Source: Aeromicrobium camelliae (lineage in GTDB: Bacteria; Actinomycetota; Actinomycetes; Propionibacteriales; Nocardioidaceae). From it: a stretch of 64,000 nucleotides of DNA. Position numbers and translations under genes: made by a program. How positions within the stretch are numbered: the stretch's first letter is position 1; every line of letters starts with the position of its first letter. The notes beneath the pieces were generated by a model. That model made no database searches. It saw only the letters and a list, made by a program, of their open reading frames with translations, and was not told the origin of the DNA. The DNA lies in NCBI RefSeq assembly GCF_003850045.1, contig NZ_RQJX01000004.1, positions 62,001-126,000 of the forward strand, written 5' to 3'. Positions 43,733-51,502 of this stretch are shown here, one piece after another.

Positions 43733-45001
43733 GTGCCACAGACCATCGTTGAGAAGATCCTCGCGCGCACCGCAGGCCGTGACGAGGTCCGCGCCGGCGA
43801 GAACCTGCCGTGCCGGCCGGATTACATGATCGCCTACGACTTCCCGGGCTATACCGACGTGATGTTCCGGCAGATGCACGACGACTTCGGCATCACGAAG
43901 CTCGCCGAACCCGAGCGCTATCTCGTGTTCATCGACCACATGCTCACGCGCGGCGACCAGCGCGAACAGGATGTTCACCGTGTCACCCGAGAGTGGTGCG
44001 AGTTCTACGGCATCCGGCTGCACGAGGCGGACGGCATCGGCCATCAGGTCATGGTCGAGCGCGGCTACGCAGCCCCGGGCAACTTCCTCATCCACTTCGA
44101 CGGACACATCTCCGGCGCGGGCGCGTTCAACGCCCTCGGCTGGGGCGTGCGGCGCGACCTCCTCGAGGGCTGGGTCAAGGGTGAGCTCTTCCTCGACATC
44201 CCCGCCACGACCCGATTCGAGCTGGTCGGCGAGTTCCAGCCCGGCGTCGACAGTCGCGACCTGGTTCACGAGATCATCGCGCGGCTGGGCGCCGACGGCT
44301 GCGCCCACCAGGTGATGGAATTCGGCGGGCCCGGCGCACGCGCGATGAAGATCGACCACCGCCAGGCGCTGTGCGGCATGGCGATGTTCACCGGCGCGGT
44401 GTCGGCGATCTTCGAGCCCGACGACACGATCCTCGAGCGGGCCGGGCAGGTCACCGAGGGGGAGCTGGCCCCGGTCTGGCCGGACCCCGACGCGACGTAC
44501 GCGGCCGTCCACACGATCGATCTGTCGCAACTGCGACCCCGCGTCGTCACGCCGGGATCCGCCCGAGCGGCCAACACCAAGCTGGCCGACGAGCTCACCG
44601 GAACCGCCGTCACGAAGGCCTTCATCGGGTCCTGCGCGAGCGGGCGGATCGAGGACATCCGCGCGGCCGCGTCCGTCCTCGACGGGCGCACCGTCGCACC
44701 GGGGGTGACACTGAACGTCGTCCCGACGTCGAAGGCGGTCCACGATCAGGCCGAGCGCGAAGGACTCCTCGACGTCCTGCGGGCGGCCGGCGCGCAGATC
44801 GCGCAATCGAGTTGCGACTTCTGCTTCGGCTACCAGAAACCCCTGCAACCCGAGGACGTGTGCATCTCCACGGGGGTCCTCAACATCTCCGGACGGATGG
44901 GCAGCACAGACGCGGGCATCTACATGGGTTCGGCGTTCACCGTGGCGGCGAGCGCCGTGAGCGGACACATCAACACAGCGGCGGAGGTGACGCGCGAATG
45001 A
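43733..45001 (+). CDS. Aconitase-superfamily hydro-lyase, large subunit (LeuC/DmdA-like)
   Basis: 422 residues, the length of LeuC/HACN proteins. The [4Fe-4S] ligands are Cys301 (GSCASGR), Cys361 and Cys364 (SSCDFC). DGHISGAGAFNALG replaces the usual DSHTSTHGAFGALA, and STGVLNISGR replaces STSNRNFEGR, so substrate-contact residues differ from isopropylmalate isomerase. GTG 43733 is nine bases after the lyase stop. It should dehydrate or isomerise a hydroxyacid before or after the lyase step. Relatives include 2,3-dimethylmalate dehydratase. Confidence 0.85.
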   Translation: MPQTIVEKILARTAGRDEVRAGENLPCRPDYMIAYDFPGYTDVMFRQMHDDFGITKLAEPERYLVFIDHMLTRGDQREQDVHRVTREWCEFYGIRLHEADGIGHQVMVERGYAAPGNFLIHFDGHISGAGAFNALGWGVRRDLLEGWVKGELFLDIPATTRFELVGEFQPGVDSRDLVHEIIARLGADGCAHQVMEFGGPGARAMKIDHRQALCGMAMFTGAVSAIFEPDDTILERAGQVTEGELAPVWPDPDATYAAVHTIDLSQLRPRVVTPGSARAANTKLADELTGTAVTKAFIGSCASGRIEDIRAAASVLDGRTVAPGVTLNVVPTSKAVHDQAEREGLLDVLRAAGAQIAQSSCDFCFGYQKPLQPEDVCISTGVLNISGRMGSTDAGIYMGSAFTVAASAVSGHINTAAEVTRE

Positions 45002-45537
45002 CCGGCTACCCACCTCCCCCCGATCTCATCGAGGGCCGCGTCGCCTGGGTGTTCGGCGACGACTTCGACGTCGACCTCGTCATCGGCGTCGAGAACATCA
45101 AGACCTACGACGCGGACGAGCTGCGCGCCGTGACGATGAAGGCGTACGACGAGAGCTTCGTCGACCGGGTGCGTCCCGGCGACGTCATCGTCGGAGGCCG
45201 GAACTTCGGCTACGGGCACCCGCACTATCCACCGATGGTGGCGCTGCGCAACCTCGGCATCGCCGCGGTGCTGGCCGAGTCGTTCTCGCCGGGGTTCTGG
45301 CGCGGCGAGACCTACAACGGGATGCCCTTGCTGACGGTGCCGGGCATCAGCCAGACGGTCCGCCTCGGCGACCCGGTCACGGTGGACTGGCGCACGGCGA
45401 CGGTTCACATCCAGCGTGCGGACGGCACGCAGACTCTCACGGGCCAGGCGCCCAGCGATCGGGTTCAGCGCATCATCAGCGCCGGCGGATCGTTCAACCT
45501 CATGCTCGCCGAGCACGCACAGGAAGAAAGCAGATGA
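44998..45537 (+). CDS. Aconitase-superfamily hydro-lyase, small subunit (LeuD/DmdB-like)
   Basis: 179 residues. Swivelling domain opening VFGDDFDVDLVIGVENIKTY, an altered form of the GDNIDTDxIIPxRY motif. The loop NFGYGHPHYPP (69-79) stands where LeuD and aconitase have NFGCGSSREHA; the Ser and Arg that bind the substrate carboxylate are missing. ATG 44998 overlaps the large subunit stop by 4 bases, so a 1:1 complex is expected. Substrate must differ from isopropylmalate. Confidence 0.85.
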   Translation: MTGYPPPPDLIEGRVAWVFGDDFDVDLVIGVENIKTYDADELRAVTMKAYDESFVDRVRPGDVIVGGRNFGYGHPHYPPMVALRNLGIAAVLAESFSPGFWRGETYNGMPLLTVPGISQTVRLGDPVTVDWRTATVHIQRADGTQTLTGQAPSDRVQRIISAGGSFNLMLAEHAQEESR

Positions 45538-46847
45538 CCGACACCACCTCGTCCTCGACGTCGACTCCGCCGGCGGTCTCCGAATCGACGGCGCGACGCG
45601 CTGCCGTCGCCGGCGGCGTCGGCACGCTGATCGAGTACTACGACTTCAGCGTCTACGCGTTCCTCGCCCTCACCATCGGCCCGCTGTTCTTCCCCAGCGA
45701 CAAGCCGGCCGTCTCGCTCCTGCTGACCCTCGCGGTGTTCGGCTCCGCCTACGTCATGCGCCCGCTCGGCGGCTGGTTCTTCGGCCGACTCGGCGACCGG
45801 CGCGGCCGGCGCCACGCGCTCGTCATCACCGTCGTCGCGATGGGCATGTGCTGCGCGCTGCTCGGCCTGCTGCCGACGTATGCGCAGGTCGGCGTCCTCG
45901 CGCCGATCCTCCTGGTGCTGATCCGGCTCGCGCAGGGCTTCTCCGCCGGCGGCGAGATCGGCGGTGCGGCGACCTACATCGCAGAGTCCTCGCCCGCGGG
46001 CCGCCGCGGCATCTACGGCTCGCTGACGCCCATCGGCTCCACCCTCGGCTTCGCCGTGGCCGCGACCATCGTCGGCATCGTCTCGCAGGTCACCACCGAC
46101 GAGCAGATGGCGGCGTGGGGCTGGCGCATCCCGTTCCTCATCTCGATCCCCCTGGCCGCGCTGTGCCTGTGGGCTCGGGTGAAGCTCGAGGACACGCCGG
46201 AGTTCGAGGAGATGGCCGACAAGGCCGAGGTCGTGCGCAGCCCGCTCATGCAGGTGGTGCGCGAGCACCCGATGTCGGTCCTGCGGGTCATCGGCATCGC
46301 GATCGCGATGAACGGCACCGGCTACATCGGCCTGACGTACTTCAACATCTACCTCGTCGACGAGGGGTTCGCGCAGCAGTCGGTGTACTGGACCTCCGCG
46401 ATCGCCATCGCCCTGGCGTGCGCATCGTTCCCGGTCGCCGGGATGCTGACGGACCGGTTCGGTCGTCGCCCGGTGCTCCTCGGCGCGTATGCCGCGTACG
46501 TGATCATCGCCTGGCCGGCGTTCGCGATCATGGGCGCGACGGGCAGCCTCCTCGTGGTCGCGCTGGTCTACATCGTCTACATGATGTTCAACGGATTGGC
46601 GCAGGTGCCGGCGTTCCCGCAGTTCACCGAGCTGTTCCCGCGTCAGGTGCGGTACACGGGCGTCGCGCTCGGGTTCAACATCGGCACGATCGTCGCCGGT
46701 GGCAGCGCTCCGTACATCGCCGCTCAGCTGGTGGAGTCGACCGGCAACTCGATGGCACCGGCGTACTGGGTCATGGCCGTCGCGCTCATCGGCATCGTCA
46801 CCGTCTCGACGATGCGCGAGACCGGCAAGGCGGCGCTGCCGAAGTGA
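45534..46847 (+). CDS. MHS-family MFS permease for the lyase substrate
   Basis: 437 residues, 12 helices. GTLIEYYDFSVYAFLALTIGP and GRLGDRRGRRHALV are metabolite:H+ symporter motifs (family of citrate, alpha-ketoglutarate, shikimate and dicarboxylate carriers). ATG 45534 overlaps the small-subunit stop (ATGA). Its place in the operon suggests it imports the hydroxyacid that the hydro-lyase and lyase degrade. A strong hairpin follows. Confidence 0.9.
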   Translation: MTDTTSSSTSTPPAVSESTARRAAVAGGVGTLIEYYDFSVYAFLALTIGPLFFPSDKPAVSLLLTLAVFGSAYVMRPLGGWFFGRLGDRRGRRHALVITVVAMGMCCALLGLLPTYAQVGVLAPILLVLIRLAQGFSAGGEIGGAATYIAESSPAGRRGIYGSLTPIGSTLGFAVAATIVGIVSQVTTDEQMAAWGWRIPFLISIPLAALCLWARVKLEDTPEFEEMADKAEVVRSPLMQVVREHPMSVLRVIGIAIAMNGTGYIGLTYFNIYLVDEGFAQQSVYWTSAIAIALACASFPVAGMLTDRFGRRPVLLGAYAAYVIIAWPAFAIMGATGSLLVVALVYIVYMMFNGLAQVPAFPQFTELFPRQVRYTGVALGFNIGTIVAGGSAPYIAAQLVESTGNSMAPAYWVMAVALIGIVTVSTMRETGKAALPK

Positions 46848-46858
46848 CGAGGTGACTC

Positions 46859-46892
46859 GTAGCGCCGCGGGACCGTGGTCCCGCGGCGCTAC
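46859..46892. terminator. Near-perfect 34-base palindrome after the permease gene
   Basis: GTAGCGCCGCGGGACC (46859-46874) pairs with GGTCCCGCGGCGCTAC (46877-46892) across two bases. It probably terminates the lyase operon. TACTCT overlapping its right edge may be the -10 of the IclR gene, so it could also be an operator. Confidence 0.75.
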
Positions 46893-46935
46893 TCTGTCCG
46901 CACAGCAGCAGCCGAGCACAGAAGGGAGTGCCGCG

Positions 46936-47727
46936 GTGGCACCCGAGCCCGACGCGACCCAGGGCATCGATCAACGCAACTACGTGGGCTCGGTGCTCAA
47001 GGCGTGTCGGTTGATGGCGTACTTCGACCATCAGCGACCCGAACTCACCTTGGCCGAGGTTGCCGAGCGCTCGGGGATGAACAAGACGACGGCCTACCGC
47101 CTGCTCAACACGCTGGTCATGGCCGGTTGGCTCGCGCGCAGTGAGAGCAACGCGTACCGCCCGACGATGCGCGTGTTCCAGATCGGCTCCGTCGCGCTCG
47201 CGTCCACGAACCTTCCCACCGAGGCCAAGCCCGTGCTGCGCTCCCTCGCCGACCGATTCGGCGACACCGCGTACCTGATGGTGCCGAGCGGGCGGAACGC
47301 CGTCTGCATCGACGCGATCACCGGGGACTCGCCGGTGACGGTGAACGCGGTCGCCGTAGGGTCCAGCCTGCCGCTGCACGCAGCCGCGGGCCCGGTCACC
47401 ATGCTCGCCTTCGTGCCGGGCCTCCTCGAGGAGGAGTTGAGCCACGACGATCGTGAGCCGTTCACGCCGGGCACGATCACCGACCCCGAGCACCTGCGTT
47501 CCGTGGTGGAGAAGGTGCGCGAGCAGGGCTACGCCGTCAGCGAAGGCGACTTCCTCTCCGACGTCGCCGCCGTCGCCGCCCCGATCTTCGGCTCCGACGG
47601 CGCCTGCGTCGGCACGATCAGTCTCGGCGGAACGGTCGACCGCATCCGCGGCGCACGTTTCGACGATATCGTCGCCGGCGTCGTCGCAGCAGGCAAGGAC
47701 CTCACCGCCCGCCTCCAGGGCCGCTGA
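46936..47727 (+). CDS. IclR-family regulator of the lyase operon
   Basis: 263 residues. HTH segment LTLAEVAERSGMNKTTAYRLLNTLV and an effector domain with SSLPLHAAAGPVTML. GTG 46936 has GGGAG upstream. It follows the hydro-lyase operon on the same strand and most likely binds the CGTAAAG boxes at 42819-42840. The effector is probably the imported hydroxyacid. Confidence 0.87.
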   Translation: MAPEPDATQGIDQRNYVGSVLKACRLMAYFDHQRPELTLAEVAERSGMNKTTAYRLLNTLVMAGWLARSESNAYRPTMRVFQIGSVALASTNLPTEAKPVLRSLADRFGDTAYLMVPSGRNAVCIDAITGDSPVTVNAVAVGSSLPLHAAAGPVTMLAFVPGLLEEELSHDDREPFTPGTITDPEHLRSVVEKVREQGYAVSEGDFLSDVAAVAAPIFGSDGACVGTISLGGTVDRIRGARFDDIVAGVVAAGKDLTARLQGR

Positions 47728-47739
47728 CCAGGCCCTGAT

Positions 47740-48417
47740 TCAGACGCGCTCGGGGGCGTCAGCGGACTCGATGACTTCCTTCGCTCGGCGAAAGGCGCCG
47801 ATCGTGGCCTCGCGCCCGATACGGCCAGACGCCTGATCGAGTCGGTTCCAGGCCAAGTTGCTGGGGTGCGGGCACCGCACCGTAGCGATAGGCAGAGGCG
47901 CAGCCGCATCCCAAGCGCGCTGTGCCTCCTTGCCGAGCAGGACGACGAGTTCAAGATTCGGCAGCAGACCAACGAGCTCGACCAGGTAGGTACCCGCCCG
48001 ATGCGCTTGCGCTTGGAAGGTTCGACGTGGTTGATGCGCTTGGTCGGGATCCTTGACCCACCATGGGATGACGTTCCAGTGAAGAGCACGCTGGTAGTCA
48101 AGCCCCGACGCTTCATACGCCTTGGTGCAGTTGTGGGCGGTCTGGTCGTTGTTGTCGATCGAGATGAACCCCGAGCCGTCCGCGACTGCCGACGGGTCCT
48201 GCAGCAGAAACAACACCTGCGCCTGAATGCCTCCCGATCGCGGGTCGAAGGCTGGCACCTTCTCGCCGGTGCGCTCGGCCACCGAGGTTGCCCAGGCGTG
48301 GAGGGGTCCAATATGAGCACGGTCGAGTTGAGCGCGCCGCTCCGCGATCGAACCCGGCCTCTCGCGCTCGTCCAGCAAGGTCCCGTTCTGCCAGGCCAGC
48401 CGGTTGAACACCGTCAT
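47740..48417 (-). CDS. Uracil-DNA-glycosylase-superfamily protein
   Basis: 225 residues. LFLLQDPSAVADGSGFIS stands where UDGs have the GxDPYH-type motif, NVIPWW is the family's hydrophobic core strand, and CPHPSNLAWN is the HPS/T motif before the DNA-intercalation loop. DNDQT-like Asn/Asp residues follow the first motif. It could excise deaminated or alkylated bases, but the altered catalytic motif leaves activity open. It overlaps the DUF2277 gene by 4 bases. Confidence 0.75.
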   Translation of the reverse strand: MTVFNRLAWQNGTLLDERERPGSIAERRAQLDRAHIGPLHAWATSVAERTGEKVPAFDPRSGGIQAQVLFLLQDPSAVADGSGFISIDNNDQTAHNCTKAYEASGLDYQRALHWNVIPWWVKDPDQAHQPRRTFQAQAHRAGTYLVELVGLLPNLELVVLLGKEAQRAWDAAAPLPIATVRCPHPSNLAWNRLDQASGRIGREATIGAFRRAKEVIESADAPERV

Positions 48418-48713
48418 GACGTCGGGGCCGTGCGGATGCGTACTTCGCGCTCCATGCGTTTCTCGTGGCGCTGGCGCCCTTTGACCGCCTCCAGCTCGCG
48501 ATTCTTGGGCGGCGCCTTGGTCACGAGATCGTCGAGCAGCCGGCGCGTGGCGTGGGCGATCTCGTCGACAGCCCGGTCGAACGCCTCTTCGTTCGCGCGG
48601 GAAGGGCGGGTCGATCCGCTGACCTTCCGAACGAACTGCAGAGCGGCTTCGCGGACCTCGTCATCGGTGGTGGGCGGGTCGAAGTTGTGAAGAACCCGGA
48701 TGTTCCGGCACAT
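48414..48713 (-). CDS. DUF2277 family protein
   Basis: 99 residues. MCRNIRVLHNFDPPTTDDEVREAA is the conserved DUF2277 opening. The rest is helical and basic, ending in KGRQRHEKRMEREVRIRTAP. The stop overlaps the UDG-like start (ATGA), so the two are coexpressed. Function unknown; a DNA- or RNA-linked role is an inference from its partner. Confidence 0.88.
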   Translation of the reverse strand: MCRNIRVLHNFDPPTTDDEVREAALQFVRKVSGSTRPSRANEEAFDRAVDEIAHATRRLLDDLVTKAPPKNRELEAVKGRQRHEKRMEREVRIRTAPTS

Positions 48714-48805
48714 GACGTGATGCTACGCGCGGACGTCGGACCTGGGGAAGCGGAAAAGGCCCCCGATCCGGCTGAGAATCAGCAGGATCGAAGGCCTTTC
48801 CATGG

Positions 48806-48892
48806 CGGTGGCGGTGGGATTTGAACCCACGGTGGGTTTGACCCCACACATCATTTCGAGTGATGCACCTTCGGCCGCTCGGACACGCCACC
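48806..48892 (-). tRNA. tRNA-Ser(CGA)
   Basis: 87 nt. Acceptor stem GGTGGCG pairs with CGCCACC with discriminator G at 48806. Anticodon stem CATCA/TGATG encloses CTCGAAA, anticodon CGA (codon UCG). A long variable arm and T-arm GGGTTCAAATCCC are typical of tRNA-Ser. Confidence 0.95.
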
Positions 48893-49039
48893 GGGAGGTA
48901 CCTTACCGGACCGGCCAAGACGCCAGAAAACCGGGCCCGTCCCGGTCTCCGTCGCTCACCGACGCGCTGATTGTGACGATGGGGAGCCCGAATGACCGGC
49001 ATCGCAGCCGAAACGCCACGCTCTCGGCGTGGTCGCGGG

Positions 49040-49612
49040 TCAGTCTTCCGGCACTCCGACGTCGAAGAGCGCCATCGTCTGCGCGAGCATCCGGTAGTAG
49101 CCGACGAGGACCGACAGTTCCACGAGCTGCTGTTCGCCGAGGACTGCCACCGCGCGGGCGTAGTCCTCGTCGCCGAGAGTCTCGCCCCGCAGGAGATCGG
49201 TGGCGAGCGCATAGGCCGTCGACTCGGCCTCGTCCGCGCCAACGAACTCGTCGGTGCGGATCGCGTCGATCTCCTGGCGGGCGAGTCCAGTGGCGAGCGC
49301 GATACGCTCGTGCGCCCACCACTGGAACTCACTGCCCAGCCGATCCGCGACGAGGAGGATGACGATCTCGCGGATACGGTCGGACAGGCTCGTCCGGAAG
49401 CGCAGCGCGGCGCCGAGCTCCTGCAGCGGCCCGCCGACACGCGGCGCGTGCAGCATCACCCCATACGGGCCGTTCAGCGACCCGTCGGCCTGCGCCAACG
49501 GGAAGAGCTGCGGCCCGCGGGAGCGGTCACCGCCCGCGATCGCCTCGTACACCTCACGCTGATCCTCGTCGAGCTCACTCGGAACGAGCTTGCGCAACCT
49601 CACCGGCACCAC
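49040..49612 (-). CDS. AhpD/carboxymuconolactone-decarboxylase-fold protein
   Basis: 190 residues. LSDRIREIVILLVADRLGSEFQWWAHERIALATGL is the AhpD-like core, but the Cys pair of AhpD (CxxC) is absent and EFQWWAHE takes its place, as in many CMD-family proteins of unknown role. GTG 49612 has GAGAGGATCAG before it. It is not part of the pca pathway, whose decarboxylase is in PcaL. Confidence 0.82.
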   Translation of the reverse strand: MVPVRLRKLVPSELDEDQREVYEAIAGGDRSRGPQLFPLAQADGSLNGPYGVMLHAPRVGGPLQELGAALRFRTSLSDRIREIVILLVADRLGSEFQWWAHERIALATGLARQEIDAIRTDEFVGADEAESTAYALATDLLRGETLGDEDYARAVAVLGEQQLVELSVLVGYYRMLAQTMALFDVGVPED

Positions 49613-49648
49613 CTGATCCTCTCGTCGAGGACCACCGTAGGGGACCGG

Positions 49649-50257
49649 TCAGCGCAGGTCCGGGTTGCTGATCGAGAGCATGGTGTCGCTGAACAGGTCG
49701 ATCTCGTCCTCACGCGTCCGACCCGTGCCGCCACCGCCGAGCATGCTCGCGAGCTCGCCCGTCGCGCGGTCGATCCGGCGTTGCAGGGCGTGCTCGCCCG
49801 AGGAACCCCAGTCGTGCGGCGAGGCGAAGATGCCCGTCGGCACGATGAAGGCCTGCAGGTAGGAGAACAACGGGCGCAGCGCCATGTCGATCGCCAGCGA
49901 GTGCCGCGCGGTACCGCCGGTCGCCGCGAGCAGCACCGGCTTGCCGATGATCGCGTCGGTCTCCATGGCGTCCACGAAGGACTTGAACAGGCCCGGGTAG
50001 GACACCTTGAAGATCGGCACGGCGACGATCAGCGCGTCGGCGGCGGCCACCTGGTCGTACACGTGCTGCAGCCGCGCGGAGGCGAAGCCGGTGAGGCTCG
50101 CGTCGGTGATGTCGTGAGCAAGCTCGCGCAGGCTCACGACCTCGACGCTGACGTCCCCGAGGCGCTCGCGGGCCGACGCGACGACCTTGTCGGCGAGCAT
50201 GCGGGTGGTCGACGGCTCGCCCAGCCCGGCGGACAGGGCGACGATCGAGACGGTCAT
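49649..50257 (-). CDS. NADPH-dependent FMN reductase (CE1759 type)
   Basis: 202 residues, flavodoxin-like. VALSAGLGEPSTTRMLAD at the N-terminus and VAVPIFKVSYPGLFKSFVDAM for the FMN site. It supplies reduced FMN to the LLM oxidoreductase at 50254, whose stop overlaps its start by 4 bases. The same pair is conserved in Corynebacterium (CE1758/CE1759). Confidence 0.88.
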   Translation of the reverse strand: MTVSIVALSAGLGEPSTTRMLADKVVASARERLGDVSVEVVSLRELAHDITDASLTGFASARLQHVYDQVAAADALIVAVPIFKVSYPGLFKSFVDAMETDAIIGKPVLLAATGGTARHSLAIDMALRPLFSYLQAFIVPTGIFASPHDWGSSGEHALQRRIDRATGELASMLGGGGTGRTREDEIDLFSDTMLSISNPDLR

Positions 50258-51345
50258 GCCTGGACCTCCTTCTCCGCGTTCTTGGCGTCGACGCGAGCCG
50301 CGTGGGTGGGCGCGTCCGGGACGTTCGCCGGGCGGCGCTTGGCGAACTCCTCCCGCATCGTCGGAAGGATCTCGCCGAGCAGGTCGAGCTGCTCGAGCAC
50401 GGTCTTGAGCGGCAGGCCGGCGTGATCGACGAGGAACAGCTGGCGCTGGTAATCGCCGAAGAAGTCGGCGAACTGCAGCGTCCGCTCCAGCACCTGCTGC
50501 GGGCTGCCGACGGTCAACGGGGTGGCCTCCGTGAACTCCTCGAGGCTCGGCCCGTGGCCGTACACCGGGGCGACGTCGAAGTACGGACGGAACTCGTTCA
50601 CCGCGTCCTGGCTGTTCTTGCGCATGAAGAACTGTCCGCCGAGCCCGACGATCGCCTGCTCCGGATCGCCGTGCCCGTAGTGGGCGTAGCGCTGCCGGTA
50701 GAAGTTGATCAGCCGGATGTAGTGCTCCTTGGGCCAGAAGATGTTGTTCGCGAAGTAGCCGTCACCGTAGTAGGCGGCCAGCTCCGCGACCTCGGGCGTG
50801 CGGATCGAGCCGTGCCACACGAACGGCGCGACGCCGTCGAGCGGCGCGGGCGTCGACGTGAAGCCCTGCAGCGGAGTGCGGAACTTGCCCTCCCAGTTGA
50901 CGACCGGCTCATCCCAGAGCTTGCGCAGCAACTGGTAGTTCTCGATCGTCAGCTCGACGCCCTTGCTGATGTCCTTGCCGAACCACGGGTACACCGGGGC
51001 GGTGTTGCCGCGGCCGAGCATGAGGTCCATGCGGCCATCGACGAGGTGCTGCAGCGTCGCGTAGTCCTCGGCGATCTTCACCGGGTCGTTGGTCGTGATG
51101 AGCGTGGTCGACGTCGACAAGATGAGGTTCTTCGTCTGCGCGCCGATGTACGCCAGCGTCGTGGTGGGGCTCGACGGCACGAACGGCGGGTTGTGGTGCT
51201 CGCCGGTCGCAAAGACGTCCAGACCGATCTCGTCGGCCTTCTTGGCGATCTCGACGGTCGCCTTGATGCGCTCGTGCTCGGTGGGCGTCGTGCCGTTCAC
51301 CGGATCGGGAGTGACATCACCGACGGTGAAGATGCCGATCTGCAT
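50254..51345 (-). CDS. LLM-class flavin-dependent oxidoreductase (CE1758 type)
   Basis: 363 residues. MQIGIFTVGDVTPDP and GRMDLMLGRGNTAPVYPWFGKD match the CE1758 group of luciferase-like monooxygenases. It forms a two-component system with the FMN reductase. ATG 51345 follows GAGGAGCACGCC. The inverted repeat at 51358 lies 12 bases upstream, so expression is probably repressed. The substrate is unknown. Confidence 0.87.
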   Translation of the reverse strand: MQIGIFTVGDVTPDPVNGTTPTEHERIKATVEIAKKADEIGLDVFATGEHHNPPFVPSSPTTTLAYIGAQTKNLILSTSTTLITTNDPVKIAEDYATLQHLVDGRMDLMLGRGNTAPVYPWFGKDISKGVELTIENYQLLRKLWDEPVVNWEGKFRTPLQGFTSTPAPLDGVAPFVWHGSIRTPEVAELAAYYGDGYFANNIFWPKEHYIRLINFYRQRYAHYGHGDPEQAIVGLGGQFFMRKNSQDAVNEFRPYFDVAPVYGHGPSLEEFTEATPLTVGSPQQVLERTLQFADFFGDYQRQLFLVDHAGLPLKTVLEQLDLLGEILPTMREEFAKRRPANVPDAPTHAARVDAKNAEKEVQA

Positions 51346-51357
51346 GGCGTGCTCCTC

Positions 51358-51379
51358 AGTAGTTGAATCTTTAACTACT
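51358..51379. promoter_or_regulatory. AGTAGTT inverted repeat before the LLM/FMN-reductase operon
   Basis: AGTAGTT-N8-AACTACT, with A/T-rich centre. Arm length and spacing fit MarR- or DUF24-type repressors. No such regulator is encoded in the window, so it would act from elsewhere. Confidence 0.65.
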
Positions 51380-51435
51380 CTACCACGGTCTCGCCTGATC
51401 TCATTCCCCTTTCGCCCGTCGAGGACGCGCAGCCA

Positions 51436-51465
51436 TTGACGCGGGCGTGGTGCACGTCACAGAAT
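51436..51465 (+). promoter_or_regulatory. Promoter of the GH95-like gene
   Basis: TTGACG (51436-51441), 18-base spacer, CAGAAT (51460-51465). The -10 is weak. The predicted start falls on the LacI-type palindrome. Confidence 0.5.
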
Positions 51466-51472
51466 GTGCTGG

Positions 51473-51484
51473 TCAAACGTTTGA
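51473..51484. promoter_or_regulatory. LacI-type operator
   Basis: TCAAACGTTTGA, a 12-base palindrome with the central CG typical of LacI/GalR boxes. It sits just downstream of the predicted -10 and before the ribosome site. The LacI gene at 54631 is the likely regulator. Confidence 0.7.
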
Positions 51485-51502
51485 TCACAGCGAGGAGCGC
51501 AC

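Noticed and set aside
42716-45013. 765-codon minus-strand open frame opposite the lyase/hydro-lyase genes
   Set aside because: Low-complexity Asp/Arg/Gly composition and no motif; the plus-strand genes have conserved families and ribosome sites.
48700-48900. Attachment site or genomic island at tRNA-Ser(CGA)
   Set aside because: No direct repeat of the tRNA end and no integrase were found in the window.
51436-51502. In-frame starts upstream of the glycosidase (51436, 51466)
   Set aside because: They fall in the predicted promoter and LacI operator, give no signal peptide at the N-terminus and have no ribosome site.
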